From: a virus
Reading direction: 5' to 3' (one strand)
Length of the DNA: 64,000 nt
Virus record (IMG/VR): IMGVR_UViG_3300007512_002775
Location: 1 to 64,000 of that record
The notes beneath the pieces were generated by a model. It was not told where the DNA came from. It searched no databases and was given only the letters and a program-made list of their open reading frames with translations. Positions 7,359-15,229 of this stretch are shown one piece after another; position 1 is the first letter of the stretch; each line of letters begins with the position of its first letter. Both the position numbers and the translations under genes were made by a program.

Positions 7359-7401
7359 CGTGGGTACTGTTTTTTGCTTAAAGAATTCATATTTATACAC
7401 C

Positions 7402-8364
7402 ATGACAGACTATCGATTACTCAGACGCCTGATCAGAGAGACTCTACTCCGAGAGGGGGTTTACGATCCAGGCATCCTAAAAGCTGTATTCCTAGCCGGT
7501 GGTCCGGGAAGTGGAAAATCTCATACCGCAAAACTGATATTCGGACTGGACCCGGACAGTGTATATCAAACTGCAACAGCCAGCGGATTGAAGATCATCA
7601 ACAGCGATCCTGCATTCGAACACTTCCTACGAAAGGCCGGAGTGAGCCCAGGCGACTTGGCTAAAATAGCAAAGGAAGACCCCGAGCTATCGTATCAGTT
7701 GGGCATGGATGACAAGCGGGGAGTGCCCCCTGATTCTCCGAGAGGCATCGCTAAAAGGACCAGAGACACCCAGAAAGCCAACCTATTATCCGGAAAAGTA
7801 GGAGTCCTTCTCGACGGCACCGGCGATAATTACGAAAAGATCGCCAGGCGAAAACAAGAAATGGAAGACTTGGGCTACGACACCCACATGCTCTTCATCA
7901 ATACCACGCTGCCAGTGGCTCAGGAAAGGAACCTTGCACGAGAACGAAAGCTGGAACCTGAGATGGTAGCAAGTATCCATGCTAGCGTCATGGAAAACCT
8001 CGGCGCCTTCCAGCTGCTCTTCGGCCGCGCGGATTTTGCCATCATAGATAACACTGAATACGGCCCGATAGAATCTGAAGTCAGTGAAGCAATCGACGAT
8101 TGGTTAGCCCAGCCCGTCCAAAACCCAATTGGCCGCCGATGGGTAGAAGAAGAACTAGCCTACAAAGAGCACGAATTCGGAAAAGAGGACATCGAGAGGA
8201 AAGCACCGGGAGTCGAGCAGCGAACCTTAGGCACCGGTAGAAGAGCACCTGGCCGGCCAGGTGCGGGCGTGCAAGGACAATCTAGCATAAACGATCCCAT
8301 TTCTGATGCTGAAATAGAAAGCCTGCGTAAGAAGCATAAGAAGCAGAAGGAGACGGGCTTCTAA
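7402..8364 (+). CDS. Zeta-toxin-like P-loop kinase with N-terminal tag
   Basis: 320 aa, one of only four plus-strand genes. The start at 7402 gives the tag MTDYRLLRRLIRETLLREG. A Walker A motif follows, FLAGGPGSGKSHTAKLIF, then KIINSDPAFEHFL (substrate-binding Asp as in zeta toxins and polynucleotide kinases), VLLDGTGDN (Walker B-like) and QERNLARERKL (lid arginines). The C-terminus is lysine/arginine-rich. The fold is that of P-loop phosphotransferases; the substrate (nucleotide sugar, nucleic acid end or protein) is unknown. It converges on the next gene with a 4-nt stop overlap (CTAA). Confidence 0.75.
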   Translation: MTDYRLLRRLIRETLLREGVYDPGILKAVFLAGGPGSGKSHTAKLIFGLDPDSVYQTATASGLKIINSDPAFEHFLRKAGVSPGDLAKIAKEDPELSYQLGMDDKRGVPPDSPRGIAKRTRDTQKANLLSGKVGVLLDGTGDNYEKIARRKQEMEDLGYDTHMLFINTTLPVAQERNLARERKLEPEMVASIHASVMENLGAFQLLFGRADFAIIDNTEYGPIESEVSEAIDDWLAQPVQNPIGRRWVEEELAYKEHEFGKEDIERKAPGVEQRTLGTGRRAPGRPGAGVQGQSSINDPISDAEIESLRKKHKKQKETGF

Positions 8365-8561
8365 AGCTGGCCATCTTTCTTGAGCTTAACTGACTCAGCC
8401 AGATCGTGCAGTGCCGACTCGGGCAACTCTATCAGCTTGTCTCCTACCAACAGTTCACACAACCAATATAATTTTCCGCCGGCTGTATCTATGGTCCGAC
8501 GGCCGACGACGACAGCCACCTTACCAGACTGCGAACCGCTGACGAACTTCCACAGTTCCAT
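8361..8561 (-). CDS. Small SH3-like hypothetical protein, 66 aa
   Basis: MELWKFVSGSQSGKVAVVVG and a WLCELLVGDKLIELPES strand suggest another small barrel protein, more divergent than the MKVGDLV set. Its start overlaps the methyltransferase stop by 1 nt. Confidence 0.5.
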   Translation of the reverse strand: MELWKFVSGSQSGKVAVVVGRRTIDTAGGKLYWLCELLVGDKLIELPESALHDLAESVKLKKDGQL

Positions 8562-9286
8562 CAGCTGTTGAGCCGCACGAGCGACTTCCGAAAATAAACC
8601 GGGTCCAGTTCACATCCAACGAATCTCCTCCCAGTCTTCTGCGCAGCGTACGCAGTTGAACCAGAACCGCTGAAAATGTCGAGCACTGTATCACCCGGAT
8701 GGGTGTTCGCCAGAATGATTCGCTCGAGCAGTTGGACCGGCTTCTGGGTGGGGTGCCAACCGCAGTACTCCTTGGACGTCGTGTGGTTGTTCTTCGTCCA
8801 GACGTCCGTCGGAATCTTTCCTAGTGGATTGTTCTGTGCCGTCTTTCGTACGTTGGTCTTCATCTTGTAGGGAATCCGCACCTCGTCCGGATTGAACAGA
8901 AACTCCTGCCCCTTCGAATACATGAGCAGGTCCTCGTGCTTTCTAGGGAAGGTCTTCTTGGTTCGGCCGCCCCAATCGTAAGCCCATATGATCCAGTTCT
9001 GGTAGGTCATCTCGTCGAGGCCATTGAGGACGTCTAGCTTGTAGCGTAAAAAGGTGTCGGTCTTGGTCGTGCCCCAGACGTACATACACCTGTTCGGCTT
9101 GAGCACTCGGACGCACTCGTCAGTCCACGCTCGGCACCACTCCAAATAACCGGTTTCGTCTTCCCACTGGTTGTCCCAGTCGTTGGCTACGATGCCGAAA
9201 TAAGGCGGGTCCGTCAGTACTAGATCGATGGAATCGTCGTCTAGGGTACGCAGGAGCTCCATGCAATCTGCATTGACGAGCGTCAT
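8561..9286 (-). CDS. Beta-class DNA N6-adenine / N4-cytosine methyltransferase
   Basis: 241 aa. The catalytic motif IV DPPYFG is at residues 26-31 and the SAM-binding motif FSGSGST is near residue 211, so the order is IV then I (beta class). HPTQKPVQLLERII before motif I is typical of this group. It methylates adenine N6 or cytosine N4 in DNA; the target-recognition region is short. No cognate restriction gene is adjacent, which suggests an orphan enzyme protecting phage DNA or regulating it. Confidence 0.92.
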   Translation of the reverse strand: MTLVNADCMELLRTLDDDSIDLVLTDPPYFGIVANDWDNQWEDETGYLEWCRAWTDECVRVLKPNRCMYVWGTTKTDTFLRYKLDVLNGLDEMTYQNWIIWAYDWGGRTKKTFPRKHEDLLMYSKGQEFLFNPDEVRIPYKMKTNVRKTAQNNPLGKIPTDVWTKNNHTTSKEYCGWHPTQKPVQLLERIILANTHPGDTVLDIFSGSGSTAYAAQKTGRRFVGCELDPVYFRKSLVRLNS

Positions 9287-9291
9287 CGCAG

Positions 9292-9513
9292 TCAGCGCTT
9301 CTTTTCCAAGAACCTCAAGATGTCTTGAGCATGAGCTCCTTGTTCTGCAGCCTCTAACAGTTCCTTGATGATGCCCGAGTGATCGGCAACCCCCTGAGGA
9401 TAATTGAGGTAAAGGTTGATCTTCGCCTCAGCCTCTTTGATCTGTGATCGACAGTGTAGCCTTGCAGCCTCTAAGAATTGTTGTCCGTCAGGAGGGTAGT
9501 CAGATTTAGCCAT
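9292..9513 (-). CDS. Hypothetical helical protein, 73 aa
   Basis: Start chosen at the ATG at 9513 (MAKSDYPPDGQQFLEAARLH), which has GGAG six bases upstream; the frame continues to 9531. Mostly helical, no family recognised. It overlaps the Bfd-like gene and sits just upstream of the methyltransferase. Confidence 0.5.
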   Translation of the reverse strand: MAKSDYPPDGQQFLEAARLHCRSQIKEAEAKINLYLNYPQGVADHSGIIKELLEAAEQGAHAQDILRFLEKKR

Positions 9514-9719
9514 ATTGTTCTCCAGGTGCAATCAACCATATCTGGCCAGGCACACTTGTTCAGCAGCTCGCTAGCATTTGTTACATCGAAGGCAGCAAAC
9601 TCGCACGTGCCACAACAAGGGATCCCCTCTGTTAACTGCAAAAATTCCTGGAGCTTGCCCTGCAATAGAGCAGCTCGCACGTCTGTGGTTGTGATATTCT
9701 TACAGAAGCAGACGACCAT
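9471..9719 (-). CDS. BFD-like [2Fe-2S]-binding protein
   Basis: 82 aa. VCFCKNITTTDVRAALLQG followed by EGIPCCGTCEFAA gives the C-x-C ... C-x2-C spacing of bacterioferritin-associated ferredoxin domains, which bind a 2Fe-2S cluster. In bacteria Bfd releases iron from bacterioferritin; here the partner is unknown. The C-terminal 30 residues are not part of the domain. Confidence 0.7.
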   Translation of the reverse strand: MVVCFCKNITTTDVRAALLQGKLQEFLQLTEGIPCCGTCEFAAFDVTNASELLNKCAWPDMVDCTWRTIWLNLTTLLTDNNS

Positions 9720-9728
9720 TCGAGCGAT

Positions 9729-9953
9729 TCAGTTGACGTCGCCCGGCTTCCAGATTACGCCTTCCAAGACTGAGAGCGTAGGCATCGCCAGGCCCAGGAC
9801 GTATGTCAAGATCAGCTCGTTGCATGCGGCTTGCACTAGCGCATCGGGAGCCGTCTGACGCGAGGCCACCAAGGCCAACAGAGACAGGTCTGGTAAAGGC
9901 CGTTCCGCATTGACGAATTCATCGACGAATCGCGTGGTCTCGTTTGATGTCAT
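9729..9953 (-). CDS. Hypothetical protein, 74 aa
   Basis: The ATG at 9953 (MTSNETTRFVDEF) has AGGA six bases upstream and is preferred to the longer frame to 9986. Helical and hydrophobic-rich in the centre but without a clear membrane segment. No family recognised. Confidence 0.45.
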   Translation of the reverse strand: MTSNETTRFVDEFVNAERPLPDLSLLALVASRQTAPDALVQAACNELILTYVLGLAMPTLSVLEGVIWKPGDVN

Positions 9954-9987
9954 GATCGATCCTGAATTGGTCAGATTGAATTCCACT

Positions 9988-11385
9988 CTATGCCTTCGCT
10001 GCCGGCTTCATCTTCATCACGAAGTCCCGGTTGTCAGCGTCGAAGAGCAGGTTGGTGCCAGGAACCAGAAGCCATCCTCTCTTGAGCCGGCTGACTCCAG
10101 GCTTTGCAGCCTCGCCGTCCGTGATGATGATGTAACCATCGAAGCGGCTGGCGTTCTTGTTGGCGTGCTCGGTGACGCAGGTGAAGTCCGTGCCTCCGCA
10201 GCGGGTCCGGCCAGCTGCCGGAGTCTTGCCGCGGCGCCACTCGGTCTCGCTCTTCTCGTCGACTGCAGTGTCGAAGTGGAAGGTGGTGAACTCTGCGCGA
10301 CGGGCCAGGTTCCGCAGCTCTCCGAATGCCAGCTCCAACTCGCTGTTCCCCACCGATCCGCTCTGGTCGATGTAGACTGCGATGGAGGAGGAGTAGCCGC
10401 GCTCGGTGCCAGGGTGGATGCCCGTGTACTTTCGATTGAGGCGACGCACGTTGCTGCGTCGATCCGCTCGCCGGCTCAGCCCACAGAACTTGCGCAGCAC
10501 CGACCGCCAGTCGACCTCTTTGCTCACCAGCTCTCGAAGCACCTGTCGAGTGCTGCCGCCAACCGATCCCCATCGACCCGTCCGGTCACACTCTTTGACA
10601 GCGTCTTCGACAGCCTTAGCGATCTTGCCCTTGAGCAGCTCTCGCTCCTCGTCTCCGAGCTCATCCCAGCCGTCGTGAGAGTCCATGTCGCCAGGCAGGC
10701 CAGGCGTTCCGTTGCCGCAAGTGCAGACACCGTCACCGGGCTCTCCGTCGCAATTGCCGTCGCCAGGCTGGCAGTTGCCGTCACACTGGCCAGCGCCGGA
10801 GTTGCCCTCTTGGATGTCCTCGGCAACCTCCGGGTCTTCCATCAGCTTCGTGAAGTACCACTCAGCCGACTCGCCGGGCGGCAGGGAAGCGATCTTAGCC
10901 GACACTCGCTCGTAGCGGGCGACGGCCTCAGCTCCCATCTTCTCGCGATCCTCTTCGGTCAGCTCCTTGAACTCTTTGCCCGGCACCAGGCCGCCCTCAG
11001 GCAGCTCGCTCTCGGGGATGTCCGAGTTGATGGCCAGGTCAGTGGCGTAGTTGTGAATGATGTGTGGAGTCATCCGCCGTGAGGTGGTGTGCTCCAGAGC
11101 GAGGTGCATGGCCTCATGCTTGAGGAGTCCCTTGACCTGCGCAGCCGTCAGGCCGGCGAGGAACCGAGGGTTCCACCACATGTGGACATCGCCGTCCTTG
11201 GCGAGGACGCCGGCAGTCGGGATGGCCTCTGTGCGCTCGTAGTTTACGCCGCGAAGGACCCCTGCGAAGAAGGGCTCTTCCAGCATCATCTTCACCCGAT
11301 GCGGCTCGAGGTCGAAGGCGGCAGCAAGCTGCTCATCGACGTGACCGACCGGGGCGATGTCAGTGCTAGTGGTTTGTTTGTTCAC
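9988..11385 (-). CDS. DUF2201-type metallopeptidase-like protein with C-terminal von Willebrand A domain
   Basis: 465 aa. The N-terminal half has LLKHEAMHLALEHTTSRR (HExxH zinc motif, about residues 88-95) and NYATDLAINSDIPESELPEGG, the pattern of the DUF2201 putative metallopeptidase domain. A Gly/Asp/Cys-rich linker (about 205-240) follows. The C-terminal domain has SSIAVYIDQSGSVGNSEL, a MIDAS D-x-S-x-S motif, and IIITDGEA. Members often act with a MoxR-type AAA+ ATPase, but none is in this window. It starts just downstream of a strong candidate promoter. Confidence 0.85.
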   Translation of the reverse strand: MNKQTTSTDIAPVGHVDEQLAAAFDLEPHRVKMMLEEPFFAGVLRGVNYERTEAIPTAGVLAKDGDVHMWWNPRFLAGLTAAQVKGLLKHEAMHLALEHTTSRRMTPHIIHNYATDLAINSDIPESELPEGGLVPGKEFKELTEEDREKMGAEAVARYERVSAKIASLPPGESAEWYFTKLMEDPEVAEDIQEGNSGAGQCDGNCQPGDGNCDGEPGDGVCTCGNGTPGLPGDMDSHDGWDELGDEERELLKGKIAKAVEDAVKECDRTGRWGSVGGSTRQVLRELVSKEVDWRSVLRKFCGLSRRADRRSNVRRLNRKYTGIHPGTERGYSSSIAVYIDQSGSVGNSELELAFGELRNLARRAEFTTFHFDTAVDEKSETEWRRGKTPAAGRTRCGGTDFTCVTEHANKNASRFDGYIIITDGEAAKPGVSRLKRGWLLVPGTNLLFDADNRDFVMKMKPAAKA

Positions 11386-11406
11386 TCAACTCTCCCTTAC
11401 AACACC

Positions 11407-11434
11407 ATAATACCACAGCTGTGGACCTTTTGCA
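11407..11434 (-). promoter_or_regulatory. Promoter, TGCAAA-N16-TATTAT
   Basis: On the minus strand TGCAAA (11429-11434) precedes TATTAT (11407-11412) by 16 nt, 22 nt upstream of the DUF2201/vWA gene. Confidence 0.6.
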
Positions 11435-11449
11435 CCGGGGCGACGATCT

Positions 11450-11638
11450 TTATCTATTAGCACTCGCCACCAGAAACGGCATCGCGAAAAAATCGAAGAC
11501 CAACCCTAATCCGCCCAACCCGCTTGTGAGCAGATAGAGGATTGCCGAGGCCGGTTTGGCCAGGTAGAAACGATGGACTCCGAACGAACCAAAGAAGAAG
11601 AGGAACCCATAAGCCCACAGAATCGACTTTTTTTCCAC
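11450..11638 (-). CDS. TM2-domain membrane protein
   Basis: 62 aa. Two hydrophobic helices around GSFGVHRFYLAK, the conserved turn of TM2-domain proteins (G-x-H-x-FYLG type). It is likely an inner-membrane protein of unknown function; TM2 proteins are common in bacteria and some phages. Confidence 0.75.
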   Translation of the reverse strand: MEKKSILWAYGFLFFFGSFGVHRFYLAKPASAILYLLTSGLGGLGLVFDFFAMPFLVASANR

Positions 11639-11659
11639 AAGCGCCTCCGTTGCAGCACC

Positions 11660-11687
11660 ATCATACTACGCTTTGACGAGACTTGCA
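11660..11687 (-). promoter_or_regulatory. Candidate promoter TGCAAG-N16-TATGAT
   Basis: On the minus strand TGCAAG (11682-11687) precedes TATGAT (11660-11665) by 16 nt, 22 nt upstream of the TM2 gene, the same spacing to the gene as at 11407. Confidence 0.5.
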
Positions 11688-11695
11688 CCCAGGAT

Positions 11696-11938
11696 TTATT
11701 TGATCCTCTTTTCACGAGCTGTCGCTTCCAGTTCTTTGAGAAAGGATCTTCTCATATCGTTGAGACGCTTAAACTCTGCACGGCGCCGAGCATCGACTAC
11801 GAGGCCCTTTGGCTTCTTGACTTCTCCGTCGATGAGCATCTCATCGAAGTTGTAGAACTTGATGCGTGAATCTTTAGCCGAAGCTACCGACGAGAAACTC
11901 AGTAGGGACAGGACTAAGATCGCACGAAAAACATTCAC
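11696..11938 (-). CDS. Small secreted protein with N-terminal signal peptide
   Basis: 80 aa. Residues 1-21 are a signal peptide (MNVFRAILVLSLLSFSSVASA, cut after ASA). The mature part has IKFYNFDEMLIDGEVKKP, then RAEFKRLNDMRRSFLKEL, a layout I associate with small exported proteins of myxobacterial genomes (recollection, not checked). If correct it was acquired from a host. Periplasmic; function unknown. Confidence 0.6.
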   Translation of the reverse strand: MNVFRAILVLSLLSFSSVASAKDSRIKFYNFDEMLIDGEVKKPKGLVVDARRRAEFKRLNDMRRSFLKELEATAREKRIK

Positions 11939-11947
11939 GCATATTAA

Positions 11948-12184
11948 TTAGTCCTCTGCCGGCAGAGACGGAGCACATTTTTCACACACTAGACGCAGAA
12001 CGTCACCTGCGCAATCCACGATCCACGTATCTGCGTCACGCACCAAATCAAAACCAGCACTACACTCAGTACATGCAGTCGGCAAACCAGACATTGCATC
12101 GGTTACTTCTTGCAGCTGCTTTTTAGCTTCTTTGACGTGCTCTTTTTCTCGCTTCCTCTTGAGTTTGCGTTCGATACTAGACAC
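11948..12184 (-). CDS. Zinc-ribbon hypothetical protein, 78 aa
   Basis: A highly basic, helical N-terminus (KLKRKREKEHVKEAKK) precedes a CTEC ... CEKC pair that probably binds zinc. No family recognised. It overlaps the upstream deaminase-like gene by 8 nt. Confidence 0.5.
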   Translation of the reverse strand: MSSIERKLKRKREKEHVKEAKKQLQEVTDAMSGLPTACTECSAGFDLVRDADTWIVDCAGDVLRLVCEKCAPSLPAED

Positions 12185-12533
12185 TCATTTCCTCCCAGTT
12201 TCCTTCGTAATTAGTGTATCGCACAGTGCTAATACCAACATCACGAATGAGCTCCATGCAGTGATGACACGGTTTAGCCATGGCAAACTCATGGGCACGC
12301 TTTAAAAATCGCATGACTTCCAATGTGTCTCCAGGTCGTGCAAACCGTAAAACATTCATCTCAGCATGCATGTGTGCACTGTACGTACCATCCGGATACT
12401 TCCGCTTAAACCTCGGGTGCGTTTTACTAGTGTTTGTTCCCAGCCTGACCACTCTTCCTCTTCTGCGCAGTATGGCAGCTAAGTGATACGTTTGCCCGTT
12501 GTTTAGCGCTCGATCACGCGCTCGGTAATACAC
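12177..12533 (-). CDS. Cytidine/deoxycytidylate deaminase-fold protein
   Basis: About 118 aa. HMHAEMNVL supplies the His-Ala-Glu zinc/proton-transfer motif and KPCHHCMELI the P-C-x-x-C motif of the deaminase fold; it is shorter than usual dCMP deaminases. The frame opens at a TTG (12551) that is itself part of the GGAGG site, so the start is more likely the GTG at 12533, 11 bases after GGAGG. The substrate could be a free (deoxy)cytidine nucleotide or a nucleic acid base. A second deaminase is at 53920-54321. Confidence 0.75.
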   Translation of the reverse strand: MYYRARDRALNNGQTYHLAAILRRRGRVVRLGTNTSKTHPRFKRKYPDGTYSAHMHAEMNVLRFARPGDTLEVMRFLKRAHEFAMAKPCHHCMELIRDVGISTVRYTNYEGNWEEMSV

Positions 12534-12564
12534 TCGACATGTTACCTCCAAAAATGCTAATTCA

Positions 12565-12592
12565 ATATTAATCAGCAGAGTCTGATTTTACA
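12565..12592 (-). promoter_or_regulatory. Promoter, TGTAAA-N16-TAATAT
   Basis: On the minus strand TGTAAA (12587-12592) precedes TAATAT (12565-12570) by 16 nt, upstream of the deaminase-like gene; the -35 lies within the 3' end of the preceding gene. Confidence 0.55.
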
Positions 12593-12927
12593 AAATTCGG
12601 ATGAGGCTGCAAATGTTGAAAGTCGTGCCCTCGAATGATTGCCACGGTACCATTGACTAGCACACGACGAATTCGTTGGTGCTTAGACAGTTGACGACGA
12701 CGACCGTCGCGCAAACGATAAGGCCTTGGTCGACGAAGCTCTACATCGTCTCCTAAATAAACGATTGAGGCTTCTTGAGATATAAACCCCCACTCCGCCA
12801 TATCAGCAATCACCTTAGAATGGATCATCAGCCTGAAATCTGGATGAGTAGAGTACTTGCGAAGCGTGCCAACCCACGGAGGGACCAGCTGCAACAACAT
12901 ACCCTTTTCTAGTTCTCCTACTTTCAC
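12568..12927 (-). CDS. Hypothetical protein, 119 aa (MKVGELEKG start)
   Basis: The N-terminus MKVGELEKGMLLQLVPPW resembles the SH3-like family, but the protein is about twice as long and basic in the second half (RRPRPYRLRDGRRRQLSKHQ). Possibly nucleic-acid binding; no catalytic motif seen. Confidence 0.5.
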   Translation of the reverse strand: MKVGELEKGMLLQLVPPWVGTLRKYSTHPDFRLMIHSKVIADMAEWGFISQEASIVYLGDDVELRRPRPYRLRDGRRRQLSKHQRIRRVLVNGTVAIIRGHDFQHLQPHPNFVKSDSAD

Positions 12928-12935
12928 AGAAGAAG

Positions 12936-13187
12936 TTAGGAAATACCAGCACTATCAAACGGGTCTACGAATCGATCAGTTGTAGGCCGTAGAGTCTCAT
13001 GTAGCTCGAAACCGTGGGACCCATCAGCATGATGACCTGGAACTAGAGCAACGAGCTTGCAACCCGGATGCTTCTTCTCAACTTCCAATTTGGCATTGCC
13101 GCGAAGGAGCGGCGCCGAAATATTCATGACTCGAGTGGCAAACGTCTTCGACTCGATCAGGACGGCGGTATAAGGTCGTGCGTGCAT
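12936..13187 (-). CDS. Hypothetical protein, 83 aa
   Basis: MHARPYTAVLIESKTFATRV followed by KLVALVPGHHADGSHGFEL. No family recognised. It is in line with neighbours on the minus strand and separated from the next gene by 9 nt. Confidence 0.5.
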   Translation of the reverse strand: MHARPYTAVLIESKTFATRVMNISAPLLRGNAKLEVEKKHPGCKLVALVPGHHADGSHGFELHETLRPTTDRFVDPFDSAGIS

Positions 13188-13196
13188 ATCTCTCCT

Positions 13197-13523
13197 TTAG
13201 TTAGCAACCACATCTTCAGTAACTTGTTGTGCAGCATCGCGTACGTCATTGGCGACGCCCAAAATGGCGTACCCACAAATATCTTCCCAGGGGCTCTCTC
13301 CGAAGGCATCCTTCCGATTGGCCAGGCGAAAGAGTTTGTCGATGACTCGCACGATGGCAAGTGCATCACGATACTGATCCGCTTTGATACCGTTTGGGTA
13401 GAGCACCTCGAGGATCTTGCTAGCATGACCGAACGAGTCTCCGTACGCTGCATTCTTCTCAGCAACCAAGCTACCAATACGATTGCCAATCTCCTCGTAT
13501 ACACTCAATGCAGGTTCAGTCAT
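13197..13523 (-). CDS. DUF1599 / nucleotide-modification-associated (Nmad1-like) protein
   Basis: 108 aa from the ATG at 13523, which has an AAGGA site eight bases upstream; the frame is open to 13559. AEKNAAYGDSFGHASKILEVLYPNGI followed by DQYRDALAIVRVIDKLFRLANRK and DICGYAILG fits the DUF1599 family, which recurs in phages and has been linked by context to modified nucleotides. The biochemical role is unknown. Confidence 0.7.
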   Translation of the reverse strand: MTEPALSVYEEIGNRIGSLVAEKNAAYGDSFGHASKILEVLYPNGIKADQYRDALAIVRVIDKLFRLANRKDAFGESPWEDICGYAILGVANDVRDAAQQVTEDVVAN

Positions 13524-13599
13524 ATAGATATTCCTTTCCGTTGATGCAGGTGCCCACACGAGCGGCCAGCGTGCTTTCTCTTGCGCTTGTCACACTGGC

Positions 13600-13628
13600 A
13601 TTATATCACGGATCACCGCCAGTTTACA
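13600..13628 (-). promoter_or_regulatory. Promoter, TGTAAA-N17-TATAAT
   Basis: On the minus strand TGTAAA (13623-13628) precedes a perfect TATAAT (13600-13605) by 17 nt in the about 150-bp gap upstream of the DUF1599-like gene. Confidence 0.65.
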
Positions 13629-13670
13629 TTCAGTGTGCCCACTTTTTGTATTATGAAATTTAGACGACTG

Positions 13671-14312
13671 TTACCTGAGCAGGTTTTCCATCCACCCTGT
13701 CACCATCGGGCCGCTAGTGCCTTCAGAAAAACTCACGACGACCATTTCTTCATCTAGCAACCACGCAATGGGCAAGGTGACTCCACCGTTGTTTATGGAT
13801 CTGGGCAAAGTGGCCGCGGGATCTGACAGCACTCTGAAAGGGATGCTACCATACGTTTGAAGCATGTAATCTTCAAACGCGGCGAGGGTTGCTCTTCCCG
13901 CAGGCTGACGCGCAGAATCTTCGAACAGAGTATAGTATACTACGCCACCTCGATCCTTCCAGTCTTCAGCTATCATGGCCAAATAGTCAAACTCTACAAT
14001 GCATGCGCCACACCACTCAGTAGCTGACACTACAAGGATCGCTTTGCTGCCGCAGTGACTCTTGATGTTGACGCCTTCCCAATCGGCGTTCGGATAGCGA
14101 GTCGATGGAAAAGTATCCCCGATAGAAAAACCGACAGGATTATCCAGGTTGGGACAAGCTACTGTAACCGGAGTCGATGCGGAGTCTTCTTGCTGGCTGG
14201 CGTCAACAGCTGCTTCGTTATTCGACGTGCTTACAGAGCCTCTTCTTTCTACTCCACACGCTACAAAGGCGGCTGCCAATACAATGCAGCCAAATTTTAC
14301 GATAGTTTTCAT
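13671..14312 (-). CDS. Lipoprotein with thioredoxin/TlpA-like domain
   Basis: 213 aa. Signal peptide ending in a lipobox (AAFVACG, acylated Cys19), then a Ser/Thr/Asp-rich linker, then a thioredoxin-like domain with the redox pair in VVSATEWCGACIVEFDYL and the cis-Pro strand near GGVTLPIAWLLDE. It would sit in the cell envelope facing the periplasm and reduce or shuffle disulphides. Such a gene is unusual in a phage and suggests alteration of the host envelope or transfer from a host. It overlaps the upstream hydrolase gene by 4 nt. Confidence 0.85.
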   Translation of the reverse strand: MKTIVKFGCIVLAAAFVACGVERRGSVSTSNNEAAVDASQQEDSASTPVTVACPNLDNPVGFSIGDTFPSTRYPNADWEGVNIKSHCGSKAILVVSATEWCGACIVEFDYLAMIAEDWKDRGGVVYYTLFEDSARQPAGRATLAAFEDYMLQTYGSIPFRVLSDPAATLPRSINNGGVTLPIAWLLDEEMVVVSFSEGTSGPMVTGWMENLLR

Positions 14313-15229
14313 CTCTTTTTTACCTCTATGTTAAACTCTTCTTTGGAGGCCCCCCGAAAGACATCTGACACAATCAATCCTCGGCTGCCGATATCGGGGT
14401 GGGTCCAATTCTTTCTGTCAAAAACGTAGTAACTGATATCGGGCTCGATACTATCAGGCAACGTCTTCATGAATGTTTTAGCGCGGCGGTGGGGCGTATC
14501 CCACTTCCTGACCAGTACGTGCAGGTGGGCAGACGAATTCTGGAGGCAGCCCTTCCACGCCCTATCCAGCCAGTGATCGTAGGTTGCATCGAGCCAAACG
14601 ACGTGTTGGGGCTTAAGGCGACAAAGGCTTCCTTCTCGGGCTGCAGAGCTCAGGGCACTGCCTCCAGCTGAGTAGCCGGCAAATACTAACTTCAAGTCCC
14701 ACGGTACACTACCATGGCGCATGAGGCCCCACACGTCCAAATGTTCCACCACGTCCGCCATGAACACTGCGAGAGAATTCTTCTCTCGCCACACTTTGCC
14801 CTGTCGCCCGCGGGGCGTCTTAGTATTGGTCGACCACGGCATCTCGGGAATCACCATTGCCACCGGTCGTTCTTCAGTCGATATTCGTTTGAGCATCGGA
14901 ATGAGACGATTGCGAAAAGTCCTTTCGGAAAAACCGCGAAGTCCATGGAGCCATATGACTAAAGTCAATTGAGCAGGATGGGCGTGTTCGGGAACGACTA
15001 GTATTGTATCACGACGGCCGTTTTTATGCAATCGATCTCGTCCACCGTTGGTTGGTGAAACAAAGATCCACGAAGTCGAAGGGAATTCCGAATCCTTGAT
15101 AGCTCGCTGCCATCGTTCAACAGTTTGGGGATAAACGCCCAAACCAGTGTATACGCTCTTTAGTGGAGGCCCCGCAGCAATCAACAGCGAAGCTGCTAGC
15201 AAAACAGCTATTCGCCTAAGGCCGGTCAT
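14309..15229 (-). CDS. Secreted alpha/beta-hydrolase
   Basis: 306 aa. N-terminal signal peptide (MTGLRRIAVLLAASLLIAAG). The fold is marked by LTLVIWLHGLRGFSE (oxyanion-hole HG) and KLVFAGYSAGGSALS, the G-x-S-x-G nucleophile elbow; a late Asp and the His in NWTHPDIGSRG may complete the triad. It is likely a periplasmic or secreted esterase or depolymerase; substrate unknown. It overlaps the endolysin gene by 14 nt and the lipoprotein by 4 nt, so the three form one unit. Confidence 0.8.
   Translation of the reverse strand: MTGLRRIAVLLAASLLIAAGPPLKSVYTGLGVYPQTVERWQRAIKDSEFPSTSWIFVSPTNGGRDRLHKNGRRDTILVVPEHAHPAQLTLVIWLHGLRGFSERTFRNRLIPMLKRISTEERPVAMVIPEMPWSTNTKTPRGRQGKVWREKNSLAVFMADVVEHLDVWGLMRHGSVPWDLKLVFAGYSAGGSALSSAAREGSLCRLKPQHVVWLDATYDHWLDRAWKGCLQNSSAHLHVLVRKWDTPHRRAKTFMKTLPDSIEPDISYYVFDRKNWTHPDIGSRGLIVSDVFRGASKEEFNIEVKKR

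Noticed and set aside
7390-7401. TATAAATA-like sequence (minus strand), as in T4 late promoters
   Set aside because: A single good copy 88 nt from the nearest leftward start. Similar AT-rich strings near 25478 and 53885 do not share a consistent distance to genes, so it is not called.
10034-10573. 179-aa frame on the same strand inside the DUF2201/vWA gene, and a 390-aa plus-strand frame at 9910-11082
   Set aside because: Both are shadows of the high-GC vWA/metallopeptidase gene, which has clear HExxH and MIDAS motifs.
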